Below, in pieces: positions 32,845-42,868 of a stretch of 64,000 bases of DNA. How positions within the stretch are numbered: the first letter of the stretch is position 1; each line of letters starts with the position of its first letter. Below the pieces are notes generated by a model. It was not told where the DNA came from. It ran no database searches and worked only from the letters and a program-made list of their open reading frames with translations. Both the position numbers and the translations under genes were made by a program. This DNA comes from Setomelanomma holmii (Eukaryota > Ascomycota > Dothideomycetes > Pleosporales > Phaeosphaeriaceae), in assembly GCA_010015745.1 (NCBI GenBank), contig ML978166.1, forward strand, positions 186,001-250,000, read 5' to 3'.

Positions 32845-33907
32845 ATGTTCGCCTATTTCTTCCGCGCCCGACCGACGCACAAGCACGCTCGTTTACGTCA
32901 AAGGGAGTCAGAGAGTCTTGATAGCGAGACACTGTTACCTTCAGCCCCATCGACAAGCTCACTGCCGCTGAAGTCAAATGCCATCGACCAGTCCAATCGC
33001 GAGATCAGGACTGCTGTGAAGACTCTGGCAGTGTGCACCATTGTGTACTTTAGTGCTGGGCTGTGGCTCGCGTTCAGCCTCCGCCATGCTGCCTTCGTGG
33101 CTGACCCTGATGATTTTTGCATGCATCATGTCTCGCGCTACTGTGAGTATAACGGCGCGTACGATGGTACGTGGAGCTGATGAGAACAGCGCCGGTCGTA
33201 AAGGACGTCAGGCCGGGCTGGCACGACAAGACTTTCAACGGTAGCTTTTTGCATGAGAACATGTACCGCGGGCCAGCAGGACCAGATGTTGACACTGCGT
33301 GGGAAGCATTAGGTGTGAATTGTACGTTTAATGAGCCAGTAGATATTTCGCATGCACTGACAAACTAGTTCGAAGCGTTGTCATCCCGCCAGACGAAGCG
33401 GAGGAGACTGGGCTGCGCCCAGATCAAGTGCAGATCAGCCAGACCTACGGGGGCGGGTTTCCCGCGAACGTGGAGGGACTGCATCATCTACACTGCTTGG
33501 TAAGGTTGTTGGTGGAGTATCTGTAGAGAGGTGTATGCTGATACGGCTAGGATCTCCTGCGCAAGTCCTTACATTGGAACTACGATTACTACTTGGCGAA
33601 GAAGGAAGGCCCATTCGTGAACAGCGATTATATCGTCAGGGTCCACACCACTCATTGCCTGGATATACTGAGGCAGGTGCTTATGTGCAATCCCGATGTG
33701 GGCATCCTGGGCCAAGTGTGGTGGCAGGCAGGGAGTGAACCGGAGCCGATGCCTTTCGTCGACTTCAACACGAAACACAGATGCCGAGACTATGAAGCTG
33801 TCAGGGCGTGGGCAGAAGCTCATCAATTGCCGCCAGAGGAGGAAGTGGACATGTCGCGATTCTACGAGGTGCCAAAGCCTGAGATGGTCCTGTCAGAGAT
33901 TCCTTGA
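32845..33907 (+). CDS. UstYa/DUF3328-family oxidative peptide-modifying protein
   Basis: Four exons: 32845-33142, 33190-33321, 33369-33499, 33551-33907; introns 47, 47 and 51 bp; 305 residues. A cytosolic N-terminus is followed by one membrane helix (about 58-76, TLAVCTIVYFSAGLWLAF) and a lumenal domain with both family HxxHC motifs: HHLHC (H182-C186 region) and HTTHC (H219-C223). Other family blocks are SPVVKDVRPGW, PAGPDVDTAWEALGVN and YGGGFPANVEGL. Members such as UstYa/UstYb act in ustiloxin-type RiPP pathways, oxidising and cyclising core peptides in the secretory pathway. The gene is transcribed away from the secreted repeat precursor. AT-rich TTAATTATCTTTATATT lies just upstream (32802-32818). 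Confidence 0.92.
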
Positions 33908-34077
33908 GTATAGCTAGCGTGTTAGTCGTCTCTTTGGAGAGACATAATCAATGATGCTTTGCACCAAGGGCGCTCTCTCCGCACGCGCGTCAGTTGTCGC
34001 TGACCATGGGGACGACGAATGCTCCTGTTGCGTAGAGACCCGACCTTTCTGGTATACCGGTTCCCCATGAGCCAGAC

Positions 34078-34671
34078 TCAGTTCTGGCGAGGCTTCACCA
34101 CACCGTCGTGGACAATGTAGTATACGACCGTGCTGTCCGAGTCTATAGTACCCAGAAGCAGTCGCTTTGTAGTCCTCCAGGGGTTCTCGGGACGATCTGA
34201 CGTGGAAGCAGAGGTGCCTGGCGGGGAAGGTACGAAGGTGATGGCATCAAACACCTCAGCGAGCCTGCGCAGAGTCCATTTCTCGTTCAGCCGTGTTGGC
34301 AGTATCCATTCACGCTCGGGCTCTGCCTTGACTTGCAGGCCGCTGCCCTCTCCTGCCGCCTTGTTCGCCTTCCTCTTGCGGTCAGCCTCCTTCAGCAGCT
34401 CGACCTGCTCGTCTGGGTGGATGTAGATGCGCTGCGGGGGAAGTCCCGAGACCAACGGGCGGGGGAGTGGCTCGTTCGTAAGCGGCGAGTGGGTGTGCAC
34501 GTGAAGATCTGCCCAGTAATGCTGAAACTGGAGGTTGTGCTGGATTTGTACGGCGAGCGATTGCAATTGTGGAAGGTGCGATGCGTCGAAAGAATTGCTA
34601 TCCAGCGCATCAAAAGCTTCTTGCAGCGGGGCCGGCACGATTGCCGGTTTCGTGAGCGCGAGGGACGTCAT
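34078..34671 (-). CDS. SEN15: tRNA-splicing endonuclease subunit Sen15
   Basis: Single exon, 197 residues from ATG 34671 (MTSLALTKPAIVPAPL). The Sen15 fold is visible in LQFQHYWADLHVHTHSP, LPPQRIYIHPDEQVELL, the helix NEKWTLRRLAEVFDAITF and the C-terminal strand pair RLLLGTIDSDSTVVYYIVHDG. Sen15 is the non-catalytic partner of Sen34 in the four-subunit SEN complex that cuts introns from pre-tRNA. The ORF could start at an upstream GTG, but ATG 34671 gives the normal start. Confidence 0.85.
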   Translation of the reverse strand: MTSLALTKPAIVPAPLQEAFDALDSNSFDASHLPQLQSLAVQIQHNLQFQHYWADLHVHTHSPLTNEPLPRPLVSGLPPQRIYIHPDEQVELLKEADRKRKANKAAGEGSGLQVKAEPEREWILPTRLNEKWTLRRLAEVFDAITFVPSPPGTSASTSDRPENPWRTTKRLLLGTIDSDSTVVYYIVHDGVVKPRQN

Positions 34672-34967
34672 GGTAAACACGGAGGTGCTGGGCGAAGAAT
34701 GGCGGCGGGTAATTGGTGGTGGACGTGTTTCGCATGGCGTGGTGGTGAGATGCCGCTGTGCTGTTGCGGGAAGGAGCGAAGGTTATTGCAGATCTCACTA
34801 ACACGCCGCCAGTCACAAGAGCATGCCGAGAGCCCAGTACAAGAAACGGACGCAAGCCCAGGCAGCGAACAATGACCTGCTTAAATCCCTTGACTCTGCA
34901 CTACTCGCGACGTCTACTGACCTGATAACCGGACGCAGCACTCAGATCAATTGCTATCAAAACAATC

Positions 34968-35539
34968 ATGGTCGCCTTCTTCACTCCAGCATTGCTCTTT
35001 CTGGCTAGCGCCGTAATGGTCCAAGGACAGACAGCCACTCCCAGCGTTGTCACGTTCATTTCGATCACACCGACGCCGACAAACGAAGGCATCTTCTCGA
35101 TTCAAACGATTGTGCCTGGCATGTCGTCGTCGCCTTGCTATGAAGTCTGCATAATGGAGCCGTGTTACCCTTGTGCGCACTCGGATTCACCTTCTTGATG
35201 CCAGTGATGCACTTCTAACGTTGCGCAGGTGGATCGACCCTCTCGGAAGGTTCCATAGGCATCCCGCTGGGAGAGACACCGATCGTGACTTTGCTGCCCT
35301 CCACCATCACCAACCCACTTCTTTCCACCTCCATTCTCCCCTCTGGCTCTGCAGCGAGTGCCTCATCAAGCGCGTCAGGCAGCATCTCAACTGGGCCACA
35401 GGTCTCGAGACCAGGCAGTCAACCACCACAGCAGTCAACTGGAGCGGCCCCTTCAATGCACGGCGATGGTGCGCCCTTGAAGCTGGCATTGGCGGTATCA
35501 GGCTTATCGCTCATGGGTGCAGCATTGATCTTCTTTTGA
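34968..35539 (+). CDS. Small secreted, probably GPI-anchored Ser-rich protein
   Basis: Two exons: 34968-35172 and 35229-35539, 56-bp intron (GTGCGC..GCAG) splitting a Cys codon; 171 residues. Signal peptide MVAFFTPALLFLASAVMVQG, a short domain with four cysteines (CYEVCIMEPCYPC), a Ser/Thr/Pro/Gly-rich stalk (SASSSASGSISTG), and a hydrophobic C-terminus (LALAVSGLSLMGAALIFF) preceded by small residues, typical of GPI attachment. Likely cell-wall or plasma-membrane surface protein; no enzymatic domain. Function unknown. Confidence 0.75.
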
Positions 35540-36237
35540 AGAAAGCAGTGCGCAAGTGACAAGGACTGATGTGGAATGAAAAGAAAAGTAACCTCTTCGC
35601 TATCTGTTGTGAAGTGGCACAATCGTCGAGAACTTCGGGTTGTGCCGATGCTATGAGGTTCAGTCTGTCCCGATATCTTGTGGAGTGCGAAACCGAGACC
35701 GAGGTATGGAGCTACTTCGGCGCGATAGAAATCGGTCAGCTACACCAAACACGATTTTAGCTTTATGCCTGTCTGATATATGGTGCGAAGGTGACCCTTA
35801 TGGCGAAAAATGGCGAGATGTTGGGGTACGAGAACGAGGGATACGCGTATCATGCGCTGAGGCGATCGACTAGCGGGTGGCTTGGGGAAATGCGTCGCTG
35901 GTCTGCTCTGGGGAACGCCGCTGCCCAAACAGGGGAAACTCGCGAGGCTCACCACCTAAACAGCGAAGAGCCGCCGCCCATGCATATACAAAACCCCTCC
36001 CGCAACATGACGTTGTCATTCATCTCATTTCAGGCAGGCTTCTTCGTGATCACTATGACGCTCCCAGCCGGTTGATTTCCCCCATATCTCAAACAGCAAG
36101 GTCTATGCCAAGGCACCGCCACTGCCAATTGAATTGCACAAGCGGTCATCGCTTTGCCAACCGCGCAACTTGGCTTGACGGCCCTTTCTAGCACAAAAGA
36201 CACGCAGTCGCTGCTTCGTGTTCGTTGAACCAACATC
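35540..36237. other. Intergenic, nothing recognised
   Basis: 698 bp upstream of the DUF2985 gene. Short frames only. Confidence 0.5.
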
Positions 36238-37666
36238 ATGGCGATTTCGAATACGAATCCCAGCTCAAGTCCAACAACCCCTTTCCCACCAATCGACGGC
36301 ACCAGCAATCCTAACCCAAGCGCAAGTCCACCAAGTTCGCCCACACATGCGCGTCGAGCAAGAGGCTCTACCAATGCCTCGACGGCATCAGGCAGGATAA
36401 TGTCAGCGAGCATCAAGCTCATGGAAGCGAACCCACCGCCTGGCATGTGGGCAGCCACAGGCTCAACAGCTTCGAAGGCCCCATCGCTGTCCGACATTCG
36501 GAGAGGCTCATTCGGCTCTGATGGCTGGAATGATGACACACAGCGTGCGAGAGCTAGCTCTCGCACGAGCCAAGAAGAGAAGATGCGGTCGACAAGGCGG
36601 ACGAGCGCAACCACATCGCCCATGGAGGGCTCAGAGCCGTTTCCTGCTGTGACAGAGGAGCCCACCCGTGAACAGCCATCGTATGAAGCCGAACGGGAAA
36701 CACCAAGATACGAAATACGGGACAAGACTGATGGCACAGCTGTCGAGTTGAGACAGAGCAACTCCATTACAGAGAAGACTGAAGACAGCGCGGCACGGCA
36801 GCCATTGACAGCCGATGGACAGGTACAGACGCCCTGCTATCAAGCCATACGCTCACAAGAAGCACATGTGCTAACACCTGCTCTAGTATGCCAACGGTTA
36901 CGTTCCTCCGCCCAAGCTCCCCTGGAAGCGCTCCTTCGCCATCGGCGCAAAGGGATTCTGGAAGTGGTTCTGTACACCTGCTGGTTTCCTCATCACCCTA
37001 TACGGACTGAATGTTGTTGCTTGGGGTGGTATGCTGTTCTTACTGCTTTGCAACGCCGCACCGGCCATGTGCAAACCATCATGTGATGCCTTCGAATCTC
37101 CTCGCCGGATTTGGATTGAGATCGATTCACAAGTCCTTAATGCCCTCTTCTGCGTCACTGGTTTCGGTCTTGCTCCATGGAGATTTCGAGACCTATATTG
37201 GTGGGGGTTCTGGAGGATTGGAGGCTCGAAGCGCAAGGAGATTGGTATCCGCCGCTTAGCAGGCATACACAGAGGGTGGTTCCGTCTGCCAGGATCAGAG
37301 CAGCTCCACGAGCTTGCAGATGCGAAGACCGTTGATCCTGAGGACCCAGCAATCCCCATACCGACAAAGTACATTCCTGATCCACCTCCGACAGGCATTC
37401 GAGCCCCCGCGACAAAGAGTTGGAAGATGGATTTCGTGGTTTGGAACAATGCGTGGAACACGTTCTTCCAGGTCGTTCTCTGCTACTTCATGTACAACTA
37501 CGACCGCCGCGCCCGGCCTTCCTGGGCAACAGGAACCTTTGTCGCTCTGGGCTGCATCGTTGCCGGAATTGCTGGCATCGTGATGTGGCACGAGGGCAAG
37601 AACATCAAGAAGGTGGAAGGAGTGCCGGAAGGTCGCAGGGATTACCAGAACACACGCAGATGTTGA
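36238..37666 (+). CDS. DUF2985 integral membrane protein
   Basis: Two exons: 36238-36822 and 36887-37666, 64-bp intron (GTACAG..TGCTAACAC..TAG) in phase 0; 454 residues. A 195-residue Ser/Pro-rich, disordered N-terminus precedes the DUF2985 region: YANGYVPPPKLPWKRSF, a first pair of helices (GFLITLYGLNVVAWGGMLFL), CDAFESPRRIWIEIDSQ, WNNAWNTFFQVVLCYFMY and a final helix TFVALGCIVAGIAGIVMW with WHEGKNIKKVEG. The family is fungal, multi-pass and of unknown function. The ORF at 37031 is internal to exon 2. Confidence 0.85.
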
Positions 37667-38415
37667 GGGCGCATCGGCGCAAAATATTCCATTGATGCAG
37701 CATTCGGGTGCTGCGGCAAAGTCATGATGATTTTGTGCCCAGGATCTTTGACCTGCGTGTGGCGTCCATTGGATCGGAGGCGCCGCCAACTTGGCGCGCA
37801 CCCAACTCAACACCATCAAAACACATGATGGCTAGAAACTCTCTTCAAGATACCCCGCTTGTCGTATACTATTATTAATTGCAGCTGTTCATCCAAATAT
37901 CTGGTTCCGAATTTCGTCTGACATGTCAAACATGTGCAGCATTCTTGCAGCGGAGGTGTGGCTTCCGAGTAGTTCTAGTGCAGTTCGCCATTCGATCGAC
38001 CAACCTGCAGCCCTGCGCCATGCGCTTACCCAGCACGCCGAGATAACCGGAGCCGCCGAAAGCCTACCGAAGCTGACGCTACGCAACGTCTACACCATGT
38101 CTTTTGACGAGAATGACGTACAAGCATGTCGCAGCCAAACGAAATGCTGATGTGGACCTGTGACTCGTCCACGCGACCGTCAATATGCTCGGCTTGTTCC
38201 TAGGGCTCACCGGACTGACCTCCTAGTGTATTCTGATGAAAGTTTGGCGGACATCATCGTTGCTTAAATCTACTAGGTTGCCCCTCCCCCGACCTGGACA
38301 TAGAAAGAGCAAGGAGCATTACGACGTTTGGGCCTCATACACCTACACGCTCACCTACGAACCTTGCATACCATCAGCAACACATTCTTGGATACCACAG
38401 CGTCTCGAGACAACA
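37667..38415. other. Intergenic, nothing recognised
   Basis: An open frame extends upstream of the next gene's ATG to 38236 but reads as non-protein sequence; no other feature seen. Confidence 0.5.
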
Positions 38416-39378
38416 ATGGCGGCTGCCGAGTACTATGCCTCGGAGTTGCCGGGCAACAACCACCACCCTCAAGTCTACCCGCCACAACCTCAGCCAAAAC
38501 CGCCTCAATACCAACAACCAGCACCTGCGCAACAGTTCCCACGTCCTCATTTTAACACTGGTTACAGCGCCACACCACCTCCATCCTACTCACCCTACGC
38601 CCACCCACAATCCCAACAGCAACCTCAGGCCTACCCGCCCCCTCCACCTCTCCAACAGAACCACTCTTCGCTGCCACAACAGCTCCAGCCAGCCCTCAAA
38701 GCACCACCATACCCAACCAACTCAGGCCCACCGTCCTTTGCGCCATATCCAAACACATACCTAACTGCCCCACTCCAATCGCAAAGAAGCCACTCCCAAC
38801 CACCGCGCGTCCACTTCGCCGAACCAAACCGTGACTCCGACTCCTCAGATTCAGGCTCATACACCGATAGTGACGGATCATCGCGGCGACGACATCGACG
38901 CCGCAAGCACCGCAGTCGAGATCGCGACATCGAAGACTCCCGCGACACCGACAGGCACCATCACCGCAGCCACCGCGACAGCAAGACCCAAAAGGTCGAG
39001 CGCAAAGACCGCGATACATTCCTTGGCGCCGGCGCCGGCGCTATCGTCGGCGATGCGATATTCCCTGGCCTCGGGACCGCGGCTGGGATTCTGCTCGGTG
39101 GTCTTGGGGGAAGGAAGCATGCGAAACGGAGTGTGAGTGAAGATAGGCATAGGCATCGGGATGCATATTATGAGGGAAAGGAAGAAGCGAGGGACAGAGG
39201 ACATAGACACCGGGATGCGTATTATGAGGGAAAGGAGGAGAGGCGACGGGAAAGGGATCGAGATTATAGTGATAGTGGAAGTGAGGAGGAGAGGAGACGG
39301 AGACGTCATAGGGAGAAGAGGGGAAATGGATGGGATGAGGACAGTGCGACGTATAAGAGGGGATTGGCTATTCGATAG
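38416..39378 (+). CDS. Pro/Gln-rich protein with glycine-zipper segment
   Basis: Single exon, 320 residues from ATG 38416 (MAAAEYYASELPG). Residues 15-135 are Pro/Gln/Tyr-rich. An Asp/Ser then Arg/His-rich stretch (SSRRRHRRRKHRSRDRD) follows, then a glycine-zipper pair (FLGAGAGAIVGDAIFPGLG, TAAGILLGGLGG; about 206-240), then a repeated charged tail containing HRHRDAYYEGKEE twice. The zipper could insert in or associate with membranes. No established family; the RS-like and zipper combination resembles many fungal stress or surface proteins of unknown role. Bases 39130-39330 are purine-rich. Confidence 0.75.
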   Translation: MAAAEYYASELPGNNHHPQVYPPQPQPKPPQYQQPAPAQQFPRPHFNTGYSATPPPSYSPYAHPQSQQQPQAYPPPPPLQQNHSSLPQQLQPALKAPPYPTNSGPPSFAPYPNTYLTAPLQSQRSHSQPPRVHFAEPNRDSDSSDSGSYTDSDGSSRRRHRRRKHRSRDRDIEDSRDTDRHHHRSHRDSKTQKVERKDRDTFLGAGAGAIVGDAIFPGLGTAAGILLGGLGGRKHAKRSVSEDRHRHRDAYYEGKEEARDRGHRHRDAYYEGKEERRRERDRDYSDSGSEEERRRRRHREKRGNGWDEDSATYKRGLAIR

Positions 39379-39589
39379 ATCGACTTTTGCAATCGTGTGA
39401 TTACAGGCTGGCCCTGGTGCGATTTTCGATACAAGAAATAATCCGAGTAGTTTGTTGAAAACACGTGCTTCATACGTGATCGTTTGCTCGACTCCTGAGA
39501 TCCATGGCTTCGAGATCGATGCGTACATTATGCAACTTTTCCTCATCGCTGTGTCGTTTCCATCATACATACAAGAGATACATTCAGCA
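39379..39589. other. Convergent 3' spacer
   Basis: Short gap between two converging genes; the final codons of the minus-strand gene lie in a CCCCGT hexamer run. Confidence 0.4.
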
Positions 39590-42500
39590 TCATTCCATCC
39601 CCGTCCCCGTCCCCGTCCCCGTCCCCCGTCTCTGTATCCCCGGATGTCCCCCATGCCCGCTCACACTCTGCCTATGCCCCCCAACACCCTGCCCTCCCAC
39701 TCCCGCACCAGCACCCGCACCCGCACCCGCACCAGCCAACATATCCAAATCAACCGGCGTTCCCGCGCCGAGCCCAAACCCAAACGCATCACTCCCCTGG
39801 GTCGCAAAAACGCCATCATCCCCCAAACTTGGGGGGTCCACATTAAACGGGACAAAGTAACTGCTCATCGGATCGAAGAAATTATTCCCTGTGGCGAGGC
39901 CCATGGCATCCAGGTGCCAGAAGGTATTATTGAAATCTGCACTCAGGTCGGGGAAGGGAGACGCAGACATGTCCATTTGGTGCGCGTGCGAGGGGTGGAT
40001 CATGGTCGGCGAGGTGTTGAGCAGGGGGAGGTTGGAGTGATGGTGCGGATGGTGTTGGGGATGGTGGCCTGCAAATTCGGCTATGAATTGTTGGGAGGGG
40101 GTTTGGTGGTGTGTTTGGGATGCGGTGGCAGCTTGTTGGGCGGCGAAGTAGGTTGCCGGGTCGTAGCCGGCGGCTTCGAGGGCTTCGTGTTGCGAGGCGA
40201 GGTTCATTTGGTTGATGTGCTGCTGGAGGCGGGCGGCTTGTGAGTGGGGGAGGGATTGGGAGTTGTGGCGTTGGGCAGATGCGGTGGTATTAGGAGGGCC
40301 GTCTGCTTTGGAGATAGATTTTGGCTTGTTTTTGCGAGCTTGTTTGCGTTGTTGAGATGCCAGTGATGGTGGGGAGAGGGAGGCAAAGAATTCCTCGACG
40401 GATTGGAGATCGCTTTTTTGGCCAAGGACCGCGTCTGTACCTGGCTCGTTTGCGTTCGACTCTGCTGCGTCCTCGTAGTCGGTCTTCGACACACCATGTG
40501 GATATCTGTCAAACCAGTCGCCGTACTGGAAAATGCTGCCTTTCTTCTTGTCGCCTACCGAAGCGGGGCCCTTAAGCTGTGCGTCGGCGTGCTGGCGATA
40601 TAGGTCTTTCAGGTTCTCGGCTATGTAGTGGAACATGCCCCAGTACTTCTTCATCTTTGTCAGGTATTTGACGTTGTAAGCCAGATACTTTTTCGATTGT
40701 GCCTCAAGCTTCGGGTTCTTCGAGAACACACCGTGTACGTGGACTGTTGACGAAAAGAAAGCTGAGTAGCCGGCGAACGGCGCGACGACATTGTGGTCCA
40801 TGGCCTCGTTGATCAAGATCGAAATCTGGTTCGCGGCATCGAGCGCAGAGCGAGCGGACTCGGTTAAAAAGTCGTGTGGCATGTCTTTCGGTGGTCGACT
40901 GCCCGCTGTTGAAGGCAGGGCGAAACGATGCATAAAGAGCATAATCTGCTGCCACAAGATGTGTAAGTAGAGGAATGAGTTTGCCGTCTTTCCAATGGCA
41001 TGGCTCTTGAGATTTTCTGGTGTGTAGACGAGCATCTCAGGCAGAGCCTCTTTGAACTCCTTTGCTTCCTTTTTGATTGAGTGGTATGTTGATTGTAACG
41101 ACCACATCGGCTCAGCCTCGCGCTCTTTTCCGCCTAGATTCATGTACTTGATGAGCTTGCCCCATATACACACCAAGCGAATCGTGTACGCGGATACACC
41201 CATATTGTCGCGTGGGTTCGCTAGCTGCCCACTGTCAGGCGGGACGGGGTTTGGCACGTTGCCTTCTAAGTTTTCTGTTGGTGCATGAATCTCGTGCAGG
41301 TACAGATGCTCTTTGACCGGTAGTTGCACCTCAATATACTGCTCATGTACGAAAAGCGGACGATCAGTTCCAGATGAATTAAACCGGTCCATCAAGAAGC
41401 AAGACCACATAGTCCGCCTCCGAATCTCGCGGTCAGTGGCGCTCAGAGGTTTCCTGTCGGCTTCATTCACTAGTGGATCGTACTCGTTCTCCTTATGCAG
41501 CTGCAAAGCGTAGGCCATTCTTTGCGCCATACCACCGAACATCCAACTTCGCCCACCTTGACATGTGCCGAATTCGTGGAGTCCAAGCAAAAGGTAGACA
41601 ATCAGTATCGTGATATTGGGCGAATCGTATCGTTTCAGGGCTATTTCCCGTGCTCGTTCGCCCCAGTTGTCACCTCGCAGGAAACACGGCTCCGTGCGTA
41701 GTTGAGGATGTGTCGAGAATCGGGCAGAAATGGCGCACATGGCTAATATGAGGACGGGCGGCACCTTGCCTGCTGCAAGTCTTCGCATAAAGCTGGGCTT
41801 GTGCAACAGAGGGTAACTTTGACCATACACGTAGTCAAAGTAGACTTCTGCAAGATGTTCCTGTATCTCCTTAGATGGCAAGCTCTCCGCACCCTCTGTG
41901 AGCAGCCTGTTGTCATCTGAATCTTTCGATCGTGATGCCATGCCTGCCGCATCAGGATCTGCTCCCTTCGACTTTGACCAGTCATCCAGATCGTTTCCAA
42001 ATGCTTCTTCCGCAAGACGTTTCTTGGTGGTTGGCGTTTTCGGAGGCGCGCCAGGGATCGCAGGCTTCACAACGGACCGTCCGACGTTCGCTACAGATGG
42101 TAGGCTCTCCTTCGGAATCAGCTTGATGACACGGTCTTCCATGCGCTTCAGACGCTTGTCTAGCATAGCCATATAATCCGTTCTCGGCGCGGCTTTGCGC
42201 GTTGTGACCTTGTACACGCACGGTATGCGGCTGCGCAGACAGTGCTTACATGCCGGCTTCTCGCCTGAGCAGCGAATCTTCTTCCTTCGACATGCGATAC
42301 ATGCTAGTGGAAGTCGCTTCCTCTCCTTGCCAGCCTTTGTCTTCATCTCGCTCCACAGTGGAGGGTCCTGCGGGTCGTCTCTGCTTCGTCTCGATGTTGT
42401 GGAGTGGTCTGTGCCGTCGTTGCCGCTCAGCCTGATACCCAGCGCCGATGCGTCGTTCAGGTGATCTCCTATAGCAAGCATGCCCAGTGCAGGCGCACTC

Positions 42501-42868
42501 TCAGGACTTGTGTTGTTTCCATCATGTGGATGCCGTGGGCTGCCACCAATGCTCATTCTGTGTGGATGCGCGCTGCCAACACCACTTGCATTGTCCTCGC
42601 TCAGATGACCTATGCTCCCTCGATGGTCTGGGAAGCCGCCTTCAATCTTCACCCCATCGAAGCCTGTGCCGAAGCCTTGGGCCTGCGCATACGCGACGTC
42701 AAAATCCGAGAAGGAACCCATCATGTTCGAGGGGCTGATTCCAGCTGCATTGGGCGAGGACCGTAGTTCGGGGAGTCCGTATTCGTTCAGTATGAGAGAG
42801 TCGTCGTGCTCGAAGCGGGCCTGCGAGGGCGTGGCCATGGAAGTTGCGGTTGCGCCGTAGTCGGCCAT
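39590..42868 (-). CDS. Zn2Cys6 transcription factor with fungal-specific TF domain
   Basis: Single exon, 1092 residues from ATG 42868 (MADYGATATSM). The binuclear zinc cluster is at about 190-217 (CIACRRKKIRC then CKHCLRSRIPC; spacing C-x2-C-x6-C-x6-C-x2-C-x6-C), with a basic linker and coiled coil (DYMAMLDKRLKRMEDRVIKL). The fungal_trans middle region spans about 340-700 (YPLLHKPSFMRRLAAGKVPP, RRRTMWSCFLMDRF). The C-terminus is Gln/His-rich and ends in Gly-Ala and Gly-Thr runs encoded by tandem hexamers. It should bind CGG-type DNA sites as a dimer in the nucleus. I cannot name the pathway; no metabolic cluster directly adjoins it. Confidence 0.9.
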   Translation of the reverse strand: MADYGATATSMATPSQARFEHDDSLILNEYGLPELRSSPNAAGISPSNMMGSFSDFDVAYAQAQGFGTGFDGVKIEGGFPDHRGSIGHLSEDNASGVGSAHPHRMSIGGSPRHPHDGNNTSPESAPALGMLAIGDHLNDASALGIRLSGNDGTDHSTTSRRSRDDPQDPPLWSEMKTKAGKERKRLPLACIACRRKKIRCSGEKPACKHCLRSRIPCVYKVTTRKAAPRTDYMAMLDKRLKRMEDRVIKLIPKESLPSVANVGRSVVKPAIPGAPPKTPTTKKRLAEEAFGNDLDDWSKSKGADPDAAGMASRSKDSDDNRLLTEGAESLPSKEIQEHLAEVYFDYVYGQSYPLLHKPSFMRRLAAGKVPPVLILAMCAISARFSTHPQLRTEPCFLRGDNWGERAREIALKRYDSPNITILIVYLLLGLHEFGTCQGGRSWMFGGMAQRMAYALQLHKENEYDPLVNEADRKPLSATDREIRRRTMWSCFLMDRFNSSGTDRPLFVHEQYIEVQLPVKEHLYLHEIHAPTENLEGNVPNPVPPDSGQLANPRDNMGVSAYTIRLVCIWGKLIKYMNLGGKEREAEPMWSLQSTYHSIKKEAKEFKEALPEMLVYTPENLKSHAIGKTANSFLYLHILWQQIMLFMHRFALPSTAGSRPPKDMPHDFLTESARSALDAANQISILINEAMDHNVVAPFAGYSAFFSSTVHVHGVFSKNPKLEAQSKKYLAYNVKYLTKMKKYWGMFHYIAENLKDLYRQHADAQLKGPASVGDKKKGSIFQYGDWFDRYPHGVSKTDYEDAAESNANEPGTDAVLGQKSDLQSVEEFFASLSPPSLASQQRKQARKNKPKSISKADGPPNTTASAQRHNSQSLPHSQAARLQQHINQMNLASQHEALEAAGYDPATYFAAQQAATASQTHHQTPSQQFIAEFAGHHPQHHPHHHSNLPLLNTSPTMIHPSHAHQMDMSASPFPDLSADFNNTFWHLDAMGLATGNNFFDPMSSYFVPFNVDPPSLGDDGVFATQGSDAFGFGLGAGTPVDLDMLAGAGAGAGAGAGVGGQGVGGHRQSVSGHGGHPGIQRRGTGTGTGTGME
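39597..39745. repeat. CCCCGT and CCGCAC-type hexamer microsatellites in coding 3' end
   Basis: A (CCCCGT)n run near 39597-39630 encodes Gly-Thr repeats and a (CACCCG)n run near 39711-39745 encodes Gly-Ala repeats on the minus strand, at the extreme C-terminus of the zinc-cluster factor. Confidence 0.8.
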
